Origin: Sphingobacterium faecale
GTDB lineage: Bacteria; Bacteroidota; Bacteroidia; Sphingobacteriales; Sphingobacteriaceae
Assembly: GCF_016746095.1 (NCBI RefSeq)
Contig: NZ_JAERTY010000001.1
Span: 558,001-622,000, forward strand
Length of the DNA stretch: 64,000 nt
Direction of reading: 5' to 3'
Shown here: piece by piece, positions 31,288-40,905 of the stretch
How positions within the stretch are numbered: position 1 is the stretch's first letter
How the letters are laid out: each line of letters opens with the position of its first letter
Notes under the pieces: generated by a model
What the model saw: only the letters and a program-made list of their open reading frames with translations
Told to the model about the DNA's origin: nothing
Databases searched by the model: none
Program-made: the position numbers and the translations under genes

Positions 31288-33099
31288 ATGTTCCAGTTTA
31301 TTAAAAGCTTTAGGTTGATGCTTTATTTTATCCGTAAAGCGAAGTTATTTGTGGCCCTGTCTCTCTTAATGATAACTCAGACTGATGCATTTTCACAGGC
31401 AAAACTAGCGCAGGTGGTCAAGATGCCTGCTTATGGAAAGACTTCTGTAGGACAGCTCTTGGAGCAGCTACAGCAGGACAAGGGGCTGTTATTTTCTTAC
31501 AATAGCCAATTGATTGACTTAGATAGCGTGGTCCAGGCGAATGCGCATAATGGGGTGTTGATCGATTACTTGGAGCGCTGTCTCGGTCCACGGTATTCCT
31601 TTAAGGAGACGGCTTCGCATATTATTATCAGCCGCTCGGATTGGCGGATGGTGGTCGAGCAGGTGGATATCGATCTGAAGCAGCATAATAAAACCATGAT
31701 CTCGGGGTATGTGCGTGATCTGCGTAGCAATAAGCCTTTGTCTTTTGCGAGTGTATATGATAAAGGGACCTATCTGAATGCAACGTTGACGAATAAGGAT
31801 GGATTTTTTGAACTAGACGTCAAAAAGCCGGACAGTAAGGTGATCATCGGGCTTAATAAGGAAAACTATAGGGATACTACGTTGATTCTTTTGTTGCCGA
31901 TCGATGTGTCCAAAGACAGCAAAACGAAGAAAGTGGGCTATTATGTATTGGTGGATTCGAACCGTAATATCTACAAGACTTTCTTAGGTGCAGCATTCAG
32001 TAATGCATCGCAGCGCATACAAAGTGCTAATCTGGGTGGGTTCTTTATCTATAGCCCGTACCAGATGTCGTTGACGCCGGGATTGAGTACGCACGGTTTC
32101 TTTAATTCGCAGATTGTGAACAAGGTGTCTATCAATATATTGGGTGGATATACAGCCGGTGTGGATGGTGTGGAATTTGCCGGGGGCTTCAACCTTAATC
32201 AATACAAGGTAAGGGGTGTACAGATGGCCGGAGGGGTGAATGTAGTCGGCGGGGATGTGTCAGGTGTGCAGATCGCTGGAGTCGGCAATGTGGTGTTGCG
32301 TAATGTGAAGGGGGTACAGATGGCCGGTGGCTGGAATAAAGTGGATACCGCCCGGGGGCTACAGCTCGCTGGAGTGATCAATATGGCGAAAGAGGTGAAG
32401 GGCGGACAGCTGGCCGGTGGAGTCAATTATGCAAAGGATACCGTACAGTACCAATTGGCCGGGGTAATGAATAGCGGAGGTGTAGTGAAGGGGATACAGA
32501 TGGCGGGAGGGATTAATATTGCGACGGAGACCGCGGGAAACCAGATGGCAGGGGTTATCAATATAGCCAAGAAAGTCAAAGGTGTACAGGTCGCTGGTTT
32601 AATCAATATTGCAGATAGTAGTGATTACCCTATTGCGCTTTTTAACTGGATAAAGAATGGAAGGAGGCAGCTAGGGCTGTTTGCCGATGAGAGTGGCTTT
32701 ATAGGTGTAAACTTTAGATCGGGAGGCCGGGTTATGTACAGTATCTTGGGGATGGGTACCTATCTGGATCATGATGCTTATAAATATGGGGTGGAAGTCG
32801 GATTGGGGGCTACTCTGCTGGAACGCCACAGATTTGCCCTATCGGTCGAACTGTCGCAACGGATGCATATGGATAAGGATATGGGATGGAAGGATGCTTC
32901 GCGCAGTTCGCTGCAATTGATTCCATCGTTGTTATTGTCTTCACACTTCCGTGCTTATGTCGCGCCATCTCTCAATTATTCGCAGGCTGCGGAGGTTGCC
33001 GACCAAGATGGGAAACCGCTGTGGAAGCTGTGGAAAGCGGATGCGAAAAATAATACATTCCATGGTGGACTGACCGCTGGTCTGGTCTATCAGTTTTAA
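31288..33099 (+). CDS. STN-domain surface protein with ten 15-16-residue LA_2272-type repeats
   Basis: From ATG 31288 the product has 603 residues. A signal peptide (to about residue 36, TDAFSQ) is followed by an STN (secretin/TonB short N-terminal) domain at about 48-112 (VGQLLEQLQQDKGLLFSYNS, IDYLERCLGPRYSF). A carboxypeptidase-regulatory-like beta domain comes next (about 133-200, ISGYVRDLRSNKPLSFASVY). Residues 294-446 hold ten tandem repeats with core GVQxAGGxN. The C-terminal ~150 residues alternate like a beta-barrel and end LTAGLVYQF. No TonB box or plug/receptor domain is seen. In FecA-type systems the STN domain signals to FecR, so here a repeat protein appears to occupy the receptor's place. 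The ligand is unknown. Confidence 0.85.
   Translation: MFQFIKSFRLMLYFIRKAKLFVALSLLMITQTDAFSQAKLAQVVKMPAYGKTSVGQLLEQLQQDKGLLFSYNSQLIDLDSVVQANAHNGVLIDYLERCLGPRYSFKETASHIIISRSDWRMVVEQVDIDLKQHNKTMISGYVRDLRSNKPLSFASVYDKGTYLNATLTNKDGFFELDVKKPDSKVIIGLNKENYRDTTLILLLPIDVSKDSKTKKVGYYVLVDSNRNIYKTFLGAAFSNASQRIQSANLGGFFIYSPYQMSLTPGLSTHGFFNSQIVNKVSINILGGYTAGVDGVEFAGGFNLNQYKVRGVQMAGGVNVVGGDVSGVQIAGVGNVVLRNVKGVQMAGGWNKVDTARGLQLAGVINMAKEVKGGQLAGGVNYAKDTVQYQLAGVMNSGGVVKGIQMAGGINIATETAGNQMAGVINIAKKVKGVQVAGLINIADSSDYPIALFNWIKNGRRQLGLFADESGFIGVNFRSGGRVMYSILGMGTYLDHDAYKYGVEVGLGATLLERHRFALSVELSQRMHMDKDMGWKDASRSSLQLIPSLLLSSHFRAYVAPSLNYSQAAEVADQDGKPLWKLWKADAKNNTFHGGLTAGLVYQF
32167..32625 (+). repeat. Ten tandem coding repeats (45-48 bp)
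   Basis: The 459 bp encode exactly 153 residues in ten units, three of 16 then seven of 15 residues. Each starts near G-[VILQ]-Q-[MLIV]-A-G-[GV]-x-N. Units differ at the DNA level, so they are old rather than recently amplified. The regular hydrophobic spacing predicts a beta-solenoid or barrel-lining fold. Confidence 0.9.
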
Positions 33100-33198
33100 T
33101 GTTAATAAATCCTAATCATTTGGTATTGATTAAATTATATTCGTATATTATCCGTTGAGAAATAAACCCTGTATTAGCAGGTTTATACGAATTAATAA

Positions 33199-33233
33199 GA
33201 CTATACGCTGGTAGCTAGTGCTGGCGTATAGTC
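33199..33233. promoter_or_regulatory. Inverted repeat in the prpB leader
   Basis: Two perfect 10-bp arms (GACTATACGC / GCGTATAGTC) with a 15-nt loop end 17 bp before the prpB ATG. It could be an mRNA hairpin near the ribosome site or an operator. There is no U-run for termination on the plus strand. Confidence 0.4.
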
Positions 33234-33250
33234 ATTCAATATCCAATTAT

Positions 33251-34144
33251 ATGATAAACTCTCCAGGGCTTCTTTTTAGGGAAGCTATTGAAAAGGAAAA
33301 ACCTTTGCAGGTGGTCGGGGCTATCAATGCCAACCATGCCCTGCTGGCCAAACAGGCCGGATTTCAAGCTATTTATTTATCGGGAGGTGGCGTTGCTGCC
33401 GGTTCATTGGGGATACCCGATCTGGGTATTACCAACTTACAGGATGTTCTTATTGATGTAGACCGCATTACGAATGTATGCGACCTACCGCTTATGGTGG
33501 ATATTGATACGGGGTTTGGTCCATCGGCATTCAATGTGGCTCGTACGATCAAGTCGCTGATAAAAGCAGGGGCCGCCGCCGTACATATGGAGGATCAGGT
33601 CGGAGCCAAGCGCTGTGGGCACCGCCCGGGTAAGGAGCTGGTATCGGCTACCGAGATGTGTGATCGTATCAAGGCGGCTGTAGATGCAAAAACGGATGCT
33701 CATTTTGTGATCGGTGCCCGTACTGATGCTATCGCTTCGGAAGGGGTAGACAGGGCGATAGAGCGGGCACTGGCTTATAAGGAGGCAGGAGCCGATTTTA
33801 TCTTTGCCGAGGCGGTACGAGATCTGGCGGATTATCGGTCTTTCGCATCAGCAACAGGGCTACCGATACTGGCTAATATTACGGAATTCGGGCAGACGCC
33901 GTTATTTACCGTCGAACAGTTGCGCGAGGCAGGTGTTTCGATTGTTCTGTACCCGCTATCAGCATTCCGGGCGGCGAATAAAGCGGCAACGCAGGTCTAT
34001 AAACATATCCGTAAAGATGGAGGGCAGCAGGCTGTACTCCAGGATATGCAGACACGCGAAGAGTTGTACCGCAGTATAGACTATTATGCATATGAAAACC
34101 GATTAGATAACCTTTTCAAAACTAAATACGATGAACGAGACTAA
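33251..34144 (+). CDS. prpB: 2-methylisocitrate lyase
   Basis: From ATG 33251 (297 residues; frames starting earlier include the leader hairpin) the protein matches the PEP mutase/isocitrate lyase superfamily. It has [20 protein letters not shown] near the start, DIDTGFG (metal site), the catalytic loop [11 protein letters not shown] and FVIGARTDA. The KRCGHR form is typical of PrpB. It splits 2-methylisocitrate into pyruvate and succinate, the last step of the methylcitrate cycle for propionyl-CoA. It overlaps prpC by 14 bp, so the genes are translationally coupled. Confidence 0.95.
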   Translation: MINSPGLLFREAIEKEKPLQVVGAINANHALLAKQAGFQAIYLSGGGVAAGSLGIPDLGITNLQDVLIDVDRITNVCDLPLMVDIDTGFGPSAFNVARTIKSLIKAGAAAVHMEDQVGAKRCGHRPGKELVSATEMCDRIKAAVDAKTDAHFVIGARTDAIASEGVDRAIERALAYKEAGADFIFAEAVRDLADYRSFASATGLPILANITEFGQTPLFTVEQLREAGVSIVLYPLSAFRAANKAATQVYKHIRKDGGQQAVLQDMQTREELYRSIDYYAYENRLDNLFKTKYDERD

Positions 34145-35282
34145 CGAACAAGGATTTAAACCGAAGAAAAGTGTCGCACTATCGGGCGTGGCTGCAGGAA
34201 ATACGGCCCTGAGTACCGTGGGGAAGACAGGTAATGATCTGCACTATAGGGGATATGATATCCTGGAGCTCGCGGATGGGGCTACTTTTGAAGAGGTAGC
34301 CTACCTGTTGATCTACGGTACACTGCCCACACAGGCGCAGCTTAATGCGTACCAGACCCAACTACTCAGTCAGCGCGGATTGCCTATTGCGATACAAAAG
34401 GTACTAAAGCAGTTGCCTACGACATCGCATCCGATGGATGTATTGCGTACTTATGTTTCAGTATTCGGGAGTCTACAGCCGGAAAAGGATAGTCATCCGC
34501 TGGCAGGGGCCCGTGATATCGCTAATCGGTTGATGTCTTCGATGGGATCGGCATTGCTGTACTGGCACCATTTCAGTCAAAACGGACGTGAGATCGCTGT
34601 AGAGACCGATGATGCGACATTGGGAGGGCATTTCTTGCGCCTGCTACATGGCACAGTACCGCCGGATTCTTGGGTTCGTGCCATGCAGATATCACTCAAT
34701 CTCTACGCCGAGCACGAGTTTAATGCCTCGACATTTACCGCTCGCGTGATCGCAGGTACGGGGTCGGATATGTATTCTTGTATAGCAGGGGCAATAGGTG
34801 CGTTACGAGGACCTAAGCATGGAGGCGCCAATGAGGTCGCCTATGAAATACAGACCCGATATGCGAATCCGGATGAAGCGGAAGCAGATATACGGCAGCG
34901 GCTGGCCAATAAGGAGGTTATCATCGGGTTCGGGCACCCGGTGTATACGATTTCGGATCCACGCAATGAGGTCATCAAACGTGTCGCCCGTGAGCTATCA
35001 GAAGAAGCTGGGGATATGAACCTGTACTATATTGCTGAACGATTGGAAAAGGTGATGTGGGAAGAGAAGCGTATGTTCCCTAACCTGGACTGGTACTCGG
35101 CAGTATCCTACCACCTGATGGGCATACCTACGGAGATGTTTACGCCTTTATTTGTGCTGTCGCGCATTACGGGCTGGTCGGCTCATGTATTCGAACAACG
35201 GCAGGATGGCAAGATTATACGGCCTAGTGCAAATTATGTAGGCCCAGAAAATAGAGCTTTTGTGCCTTTAAATCAACGTTAA
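34131..35282 (+). CDS. prpC: 2-methylcitrate synthase
   Basis: This 383-residue protein of the citrate synthase family joins propionyl-CoA and oxaloacetate. Family motifs are present: [13 protein letters not shown] near residue 38, [13 protein letters not shown] with catalytic His, GPKHGGANE, and [13 protein letters not shown] with the second active-site His. Its length (under 400 residues, without an N-terminal extension) and its position between prpB and prpD favour the methylcitrate over the citrate enzyme. It starts inside the 3' end of prpB (14-bp overlap). Confidence 0.95.
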   Translation: MNETNEQGFKPKKSVALSGVAAGNTALSTVGKTGNDLHYRGYDILELADGATFEEVAYLLIYGTLPTQAQLNAYQTQLLSQRGLPIAIQKVLKQLPTTSHPMDVLRTYVSVFGSLQPEKDSHPLAGARDIANRLMSSMGSALLYWHHFSQNGREIAVETDDATLGGHFLRLLHGTVPPDSWVRAMQISLNLYAEHEFNASTFTARVIAGTGSDMYSCIAGAIGALRGPKHGGANEVAYEIQTRYANPDEAEADIRQRLANKEVIIGFGHPVYTISDPRNEVIKRVARELSEEAGDMNLYYIAERLEKVMWEEKRMFPNLDWYSAVSYHLMGIPTEMFTPLFVLSRITGWSAHVFEQRQDGKIIRPSANYVGPENRAFVPLNQR

Positions 35283-35361
35283 TTCCTGTTTTAATTATAT
35301 TTAGGGGAGCTCATAAGCTCTGTTTTCACTTTTTTAATTTTCACTTTTTTTAATTTTTAAT

Positions 35362-36813
35362 ATGTCTTCTATACTATCGAATGAAAGACCTCAACCTGAT
35401 CAGGTGTTGGTGGATATTGCAGATTATGTGCTGGATTATAATATAACAAGTACGGTCGCCAAAAGGACTGCTTTTTACTGTTTTTTGGATACGCTGGGAT
35501 GCGGCTTTGAAGCATTGACTTATCCGGCCTGTACGAAGCTTATGGGGCCTATGGTCGAGGGGACGATGGTACCAAACGGGGCGAAGGTGCCAGGTACGAA
35601 CTATCAGTTGGATCCTATACAGGCGGCATTCAATATCGGTGCAATGATCCGTTGGCTGGATTTTAATGATACCTGGCTGGCGGCTGAATGGGGGCATCCG
35701 TCGGATAATCTAGGAGGAATCCTTGCCGCTGCGGATTGGATAAGCCGTACGAATGTGGCAAAAGGGAAAGCTGCGCTTAAGACGGATGTTGTTCTGGATG
35801 CGATGATTATGGCGCATGAGATCCAGGGTGTCCTGGCATTGGAAAATGCCTTTAATAGGGTTGGGCTGGATCACGTGTTATTGGTCAAGGTGGCCTCGAC
35901 AGCAGTAGTCGGTAAGCTGTTGGGACTGGATCGTGAAGAGTTGATCAATGCGGTGTCCTTGGCATTTGTGGATGGGCAGGCACTGCGTACCTACAGACAT
36001 GCTCCGAATACCGGAAGCCGTAAGTCTTGGGCAGCAGGGGATGCAACCTCGCGCGCAGTACGTTTGGCATTGATTGCCAAAACAGGGGAGATGGGGTATC
36101 CTTCGGTGTTATCTGCACCTATATGGGGTTTTTACGATGTGTCATTTAAAGGGCAGGAGTTTAAATTTCAACGGCCATACGGCTCTTATGTAATGGAAAA
36201 TGTGCTGTTCAAAATTTCATTTCCGGCCGAGTTCCATGCGCAGACAGCGGTGGAATGTGCTATGCAGTTGCATGCGCAATTGGAGTCTTATGGACGGTCG
36301 GCAGCTGATATAGCGCGTATCACTATCCGTACACATGAGGCGGCTATCCGTATCATTGATAAAAAAGGACCATTGCATAATCCGGCAGATCGGGATCACT
36401 GTATACAGTATATGGTCGCTGTGCCTTTGTTGTTCGGTAGACTTACGGCCGAGGATTACGAAGATGCAGTGGCACTGGATCCGCGCATAGACGAGTTAAG
36501 GGATAAAATGGTCTGTGTGGAAGATCCACAGTTTACAAAAGACTACCATGATCCAGAGAAACGCGCTATCGCCAACGGGATTACGGTAGAGATGAAAGAC
36601 GGAACGGTATTGCCTGAAGTGATTGTGGAATATCCGATAGGGCACCCTAGACGCAGAGAGGAAGGGATACCTAAACTGATCGAAAAGTATAAACGTAATC
36701 TAGCTCGGATCTTTTCCGAGAAGCAACAGCGGCAGATCTGCGAGTCAACCTTGGATTATGACACCTTCATCGCGATGGACGTCAATGATATGGTTGATCT
36801 GATGATGAAGTAA
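35362..36813 (+). CDS. prpD: 2-methylcitrate dehydratase (MmgE/PrpD family)
   Basis: This 483-residue protein has the PrpD length and motifs: [57 protein letters not shown], and [14 protein letters not shown]. It dehydrates 2-methylcitrate to 2-methyl-cis-aconitate, between PrpC and a hydratase. No acnD/prpF gene is in the window, so an aconitase elsewhere must rehydrate the product. It lies 79 bp after prpC on the same strand. Downstream is a tandem repeat region before the convergent hydroxyacyl-CoA dehydrogenase gene. Confidence 0.95.
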   Translation: MSSILSNERPQPDQVLVDIADYVLDYNITSTVAKRTAFYCFLDTLGCGFEALTYPACTKLMGPMVEGTMVPNGAKVPGTNYQLDPIQAAFNIGAMIRWLDFNDTWLAAEWGHPSDNLGGILAAADWISRTNVAKGKAALKTDVVLDAMIMAHEIQGVLALENAFNRVGLDHVLLVKVASTAVVGKLLGLDREELINAVSLAFVDGQALRTYRHAPNTGSRKSWAAGDATSRAVRLALIAKTGEMGYPSVLSAPIWGFYDVSFKGQEFKFQRPYGSYVMENVLFKISFPAEFHAQTAVECAMQLHAQLESYGRSAADIARITIRTHEAAIRIIDKKGPLHNPADRDHCIQYMVAVPLLFGRLTAEDYEDAVALDPRIDELRDKMVCVEDPQFTKDYHDPEKRAIANGITVEMKDGTVLPEVIVEYPIGHPRRREEGIPKLIEKYKRNLARIFSEKQQRQICESTLDYDTFIAMDVNDMVDLMMK

Positions 36814-37054
36814 TATTATTTATTGCAGACTTGAGGAACGAAGATAATAAGCGTCCTTGCAAATGAAATGAAGCAATCTCCTTGTGGTAAGGGATTGCTT
36901 CGCTTTATGCTATTTCGCTATCAATGGTGTAGTAATATCATTTATTGCAGACCTGAGGAACGATGATAATAGTCGTCATTGCGAATGAAATGAAGCAATC
37001 TCCTTGTGGTAAGGGATTGCTTCGCTTCATGCTATTTCGCTCGCAATGACGTAG
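36811..37054. repeat. Tandem 122-bp direct repeats, each with internal inverted repeats
   Basis: Two units (36811-36932 and 36933-37054) are nearly identical and directly adjacent, filling the space between convergent prpD and the hydroxyacyl-CoA dehydrogenase gene. Each unit holds inner arms GAAGCAATC / GATTGCTTC. The second unit also has perfect outer arms CGTCATTGCGA / TCGCAATGACG (36974-36984 and 37041-37051), degraded in the first. This is a REP-like palindromic element that may also end transcription from both sides. Confidence 0.85.
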
Positions 37055-37104
37055 TAATTATCGATAACTCGTTAACTTCATAACTTCTTAACTTGTTAAC
37101 TCGA

Positions 37105-38271
37105 TTAACCTCTCTCCCGTAAAGAATCCGGAATCTCCCACTGTTCACCTTTATCGGCAAATTGCTCACATTCCTGAACGAACTGAGGCAAGCCTACCTG
37201 ATCGATATGCTGGAATACACCGCCGGTATGACGGGGATACCCGATGCCTAGTATAGAGCCTGTGTCCCCATCGCTTGTACTGTCCAGAATACCTTCTTTT
37301 AGGCAGCGGTAGCTGTCCAGCGCCATTACGTGCAAGAGTCTTTTCGCTATTGTTCCCTCATCGATAAGGGGAGCAGACGTTGGCAATGTCGGGTCTTTCC
37401 ATAGGGCTTTTGATTCTCCGTAGTTATAAAAGCCCTTACCTGTTTTACGCCCCGATCGGCCTTGAGCAATCAATGTTTCTAAATAGCGGTATGCTCGCCG
37501 TTGGCTGTTACTCAGTGATGGGAGTTGGTCATAGACATGCAGCATCAGCGGAAGGGAGATCTCATCCAACACCGCGAGTGGGCTGGCTCCGAATCCCGCC
37601 TGACGGGCTTCTGCCTCAATCATTTCGGCAGGTATACCCTCCAGTAGCATGCTGATGGCTTCAAGCAGGTAGTTGAAAAAAACGCGTGAGGTATAAAAAC
37701 CGGGACCATCGTTGACGACGATTACCGTTTTGCCCAATATATGGGCTAATTGTGTAGCCTTTTCTACCGTTTGTGGACTTGTTTCCTTGCCACGGATAAT
37801 CTCTACGAGTTTCATCCGGTCTACAGGTGAGAAGAAGTGCATGCCTATAAAGTTTGTCGGATCTTGACTTGATTCGGCCAGCTCACTGATAAGAAGGGAC
37901 GTGGTGTTGGAAGCAAAAAAGGCTCCGGGCCGAAGACCGGACTGCGATGCTTCAATCACCGTCTTTTTCAGGTCCATATCTTCGAAGACAGCCTCAACGA
38001 TCATATCCAGGTCGTGGAATGTATCGTAATCGGCCACGGGGTGGATATTTGCTAAGAGTGGTGCCATTTGCTCGGCCTGCATTTTTCCGAGTTCGATGAG
38101 CTTTAGGCAGACACGTTCGGAATAGGATTTGCCCTGTTGTGCCTGCTCGATGGTTACATCTTTGAGCAATACTTGGATACCGGCCTTTGCCGCTTCGAAG
38201 GCAATTCCGGCGCCCATCATACCAGCACCAATAATACCTATACGGGAAAAATTAAATGGAGTGTGTGACAT
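37105..38271 (-). CDS. 3-hydroxyacyl-CoA dehydrogenase (stand-alone, FadB-type)
   Basis: Choosing ATG 38269-38271 gives 388 residues that start 4 bp after the upstream acyl-CoA dehydrogenase stop; a start 42 bp earlier would overlap it. The N-terminal Rossmann fold has GIIGAGMMGAGIAFEAAKAG and the NAD-dependent active-site His lies in GMHFFSPVDRMKLVEI. Two C-terminal helical domains follow (NDGPGFYTSRVFFNYLLEA; GRKTGKGFYNYG). No enoyl-CoA hydratase domain is attached, unlike full FadB/FadJ. It oxidises 3-hydroxyacyl-CoA to 3-ketoacyl-CoA in beta-oxidation. The acyl-CoA dehydrogenase and divergent thiolase complete the pathway apart from the hydratase. Confidence 0.92.
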   Translation of the reverse strand: MSHTPFNFSRIGIIGAGMMGAGIAFEAAKAGIQVLLKDVTIEQAQQGKSYSERVCLKLIELGKMQAEQMAPLLANIHPVADYDTFHDLDMIVEAVFEDMDLKKTVIEASQSGLRPGAFFASNTTSLLISELAESSQDPTNFIGMHFFSPVDRMKLVEIIRGKETSPQTVEKATQLAHILGKTVIVVNDGPGFYTSRVFFNYLLEAISMLLEGIPAEMIEAEARQAGFGASPLAVLDEISLPLMLHVYDQLPSLSNSQRRAYRYLETLIAQGRSGRKTGKGFYNYGESKALWKDPTLPTSAPLIDEGTIAKRLLHVMALDSYRCLKEGILDSTSDGDTGSILGIGYPRHTGGVFQHIDQVGLPQFVQECEQFADKGEQWEIPDSLRERG

Positions 38272-38275
38272 AGCG

Positions 38276-39448
38276 TTATGTATTGGTCTTGGGTTGATAC
38301 TGGATGTCATCAATGGCTATCTTAGCAATGATTTCGAGCATGATCTCGGATGTGCCACCGATGATGGTCCCTACGCGTACATCGCGGTACAGTCGGGCTA
38401 TCTTATAATCTTCGGTAAAGCCATAGCCACCGAATAGCTGTAAACACTGACTGACGACTCTGACAGCGAGTTCACTGGCCTGTAATTTGGCAATGGAACA
38501 TTCTTTAACAGCATATTCACCCTGTTGCTGTAGGTCGCAGCAATGCTGTATAAATGCTTTGGTCGTCGTGATATCGGCTACCATCTGAGCGACACGGTGA
38601 CGTAGGGCCTGAAACTCCTGTAGCTTTCTGCCAAAGGCTTCGCGTTGTCGCATATAGTCCAAGGTGTAGTCCAGAGCAGATTCTGCGGTGGCTAAACTGT
38701 GTATGGCGGCGGTGAGGCGTTCTAACTGTAGTCCGCCCATTAGATATTTGAAGCCGGCGTCTTCCTCTCCGATGAGATGGGAGACCGGTACTTTGACCTG
38801 GTCAAAGCCGAGCTCGGCAGTATCAGAGGCCAGCCAACCCATTTTTGTGATTTTGGTAGCTGTTACTCCGGGGCTGTTGCGGTCGATAAGGAGCAGGCTG
38901 ATTCCCTTGTGTCCTTTTTCGGGACTTGTTTTTACAGCGGTAATAAAGAAATCGCCGTAATAACCATTGGTGATAAAGGTTTTTGAACCGTTGACTAGAT
39001 AATAGTCTCCTTCCCGACGTGCTGTTGTTTTGATGTGTTGGACATCCGATCCGGCTCCCGGCTCGGTGATAGCTACGGCACTGATGAGATCGCCGCTCAA
39101 TACCGGACGTAGGTATTTTTGTTTCAGTTCTTCGGATGCATGTTTCAATAGGTAGGGGGCCGACATGTATTGGATGACTAGGGCGGATATGGTAAATCCA
39201 CCCGAAAAGCAATAAGACAACTCTTCGCAGAGTATCATGGAAAAATAGAAGTCCAGGTCGAGTCCGCCATATTCTTCGGGATAGTTGAGCGCCATAAAGC
39301 CCATATCGCCCATTTTCTTCCAGATCTCGCGATCTATCTGTGCTTGCTGTTCCCAACGATCGACGTGAGGAAGGATTTCTTTACGTATGAATGTACGTAG
39401 TGTCTCTCGGAATGTTTCGTGTTCTGCTGTCAATAGTGATGCCCGCAT
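38276..39448 (-). CDS. Acyl-CoA dehydrogenase
   Basis: This 390-residue flavoprotein has the standard three-domain fold (ISAVAITEPGAGSDV for the FAD/substrate site, SKTFITNGYYGDFF, QLFGGYGFTEDYKIARLYRD). The usual catalytic loop YEGT is IGGT here, so that Glu is absent. As in isovaleryl-CoA and long-chain dehydrogenases, the base is probably Glu243 in the LERL helix. It makes the first double bond in beta-oxidation of long-chain or branched acyl-CoAs. It is the first gene of a two-gene operon with the hydroxyacyl-CoA dehydrogenase and is divergent from the thiolase (219-bp shared upstream region). Confidence 0.93.
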   Translation of the reverse strand: MRASLLTAEHETFRETLRTFIRKEILPHVDRWEQQAQIDREIWKKMGDMGFMALNYPEEYGGLDLDFYFSMILCEELSYCFSGGFTISALVIQYMSAPYLLKHASEELKQKYLRPVLSGDLISAVAITEPGAGSDVQHIKTTARREGDYYLVNGSKTFITNGYYGDFFITAVKTSPEKGHKGISLLLIDRNSPGVTATKITKMGWLASDTAELGFDQVKVPVSHLIGEEDAGFKYLMGGLQLERLTAAIHSLATAESALDYTLDYMRQREAFGRKLQEFQALRHRVAQMVADITTTKAFIQHCCDLQQQGEYAVKECSIAKLQASELAVRVVSQCLQLFGGYGFTEDYKIARLYRDVRVGTIIGGTSEIMLEIIAKIAIDDIQYQPKTNT

Positions 39449-39667
39449 ATACGTTTAAGTTTACTGGTTATAACCTCCCGATGGTGTTTTGTTAATAATT
39501 CGGGATAATTGCTAATTTAGCCAAAAAGGTTTTGTATTTCCTATTTATTTTGATATTTAATACTAAATTTGTTGCTTATCACAATGGAGCGCTTCGTTTG
39601 CACACTGTGAGTGTTGGGGCAATCCCAATTATAAACTTTTAAATAATCATATATAGGGTTTTACGTT

Positions 39668-40846
39668 ATGTCAAGAAGAGTATTTATCGTTGCTGCACAG
39701 CGAACTGCCATAGGTGGTTTTGGAGGTGGATTGTCCGGTCTGTCGGCCACAGATCTGGGTGCTAAAGTCGTCGAACACATTTTAAAAGATATTCAGGTGG
39801 AAGCCAATGAGGTGGATGAATTGTTGATGGGAAACGTTATACAGGCGAATCTAGGTCAGGCTCCGGCAAGACAGGTTGCGAAAAAAGGAGGACTGCCTGA
39901 TCATGTGCCGGCAACGACCATTAATAAGGTCTGCGCGAGTGGCATGAAAGCAGTAGCATTGGCAGCACAGGCCATTCGATTGGGAGATGCCGATACGGTA
40001 CTGGCCGGTGGGATGGAGAGTATGAGTCAGGCGCCATACTATGCGACATCAACAAGGTGGGGAGCCAAGTTTGGCGATCAGACACTGGTGGATGGACTTC
40101 AGAAAGACGGTCTCTCTGATGCATACAGTCAGGATGCGATGGGGGTATTTGCAGAGTTGTGTGCGGATAAATATTCGATAACACGGGAGGCGCAGGATGC
40201 CTATGCTATTTCTTCATACCAGCGCAGTAAGGAGGCTTGGGAAGCGGGTAAGTTTAAAAAGGAAGTTGTCCCGGTGACGATACAGGGACGTAAGGGGGAT
40301 GTGACGGTAGGACAGGACGAAGAGTTTGGTCAGGTGAATTATGATAAGATTCCTTCGCTGAGACCGGCTTTTAAAAAGGACGGGACGGTTACAGCAGCAA
40401 ATGCATCGACAATCAGTGACGGTGCCGCGGTGTTGCTTTTGATGAGTGAAGAGAAGATGCACGCTTTGGGACTGAAACCATTGGTGGAGGTGATTGCCTG
40501 TGCGGATGCAGAACAGGCACCGGAGTGGTTTACGACTACGCCGAGCGTAGCGACGGAGAAGGTGCTGAAAAAGGCTGGATTGACGATTGCTGATATTGAT
40601 TTCTTCGAGTTCAACGAGGCTTTTTCGGTTGTAGCTTTAGCTAATGCGCAGCTATTGGGTATTGATCTCAACAAGGTAAATATATACGGCGGAGCGGTAT
40701 CTTTAGGACATCCGCTGGGGTGCTCGGGTGCTCGTATTCTCGTGACGCTGAGCAGCGTGCTGGAGCAGGAGCAGGGGACCTATGGTCTAGCCGCGATCTG
40801 TAATGGTGGTGGTGGTGCTTCGGCGATGATCCTGAAGCGCGTATAA
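39668..40846 (+). CDS. Acetyl-CoA C-acyltransferase (thiolase)
   Basis: This 392-residue thiolase has nucleophile Cys89 (NKVCASGMKA), His348 (GHPLGCSGAR) and Cys378 (CNGGGGAS), plus NEAFSVVALA. It cleaves 3-ketoacyl-CoA with CoA in beta-oxidation, or condenses two acetyl-CoA; sequence alone does not separate the two. Position opposite acyl-CoA and hydroxyacyl-CoA dehydrogenases, close to the prp genes, favours a degradative role that would give propionyl-CoA from odd or branched chains. A strong hairpin ends the gene. Confidence 0.93.
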   Translation: MSRRVFIVAAQRTAIGGFGGGLSGLSATDLGAKVVEHILKDIQVEANEVDELLMGNVIQANLGQAPARQVAKKGGLPDHVPATTINKVCASGMKAVALAAQAIRLGDADTVLAGGMESMSQAPYYATSTRWGAKFGDQTLVDGLQKDGLSDAYSQDAMGVFAELCADKYSITREAQDAYAISSYQRSKEAWEAGKFKKEVVPVTIQGRKGDVTVGQDEEFGQVNYDKIPSLRPAFKKDGTVTAANASTISDGAAVLLLMSEEKMHALGLKPLVEVIACADAEQAPEWFTTTPSVATEKVLKKAGLTIADIDFFEFNEAFSVVALANAQLLGIDLNKVNIYGGAVSLGHPLGCSGARILVTLSSVLEQEQGTYGLAAICNGGGGASAMILKRV

Positions 40847-40852
40847 TTAACC

Positions 40853-40883
40853 AAGGGTGTCTGAACTACTTTCAGACACCCTT
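40853..40883. terminator. Bidirectional terminator between thiolase and tenA
   Basis: A perfect 12-bp stem (AAGGGTGTCTGA / TCAGACACCCTT) with a 7-nt loop, followed on the plus strand by a T-rich stretch. It lies between the convergent genes. Confidence 0.85.
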
Positions 40884-40905
40884 GCTTTGTTCTGCTTCTT
40901 AATCG

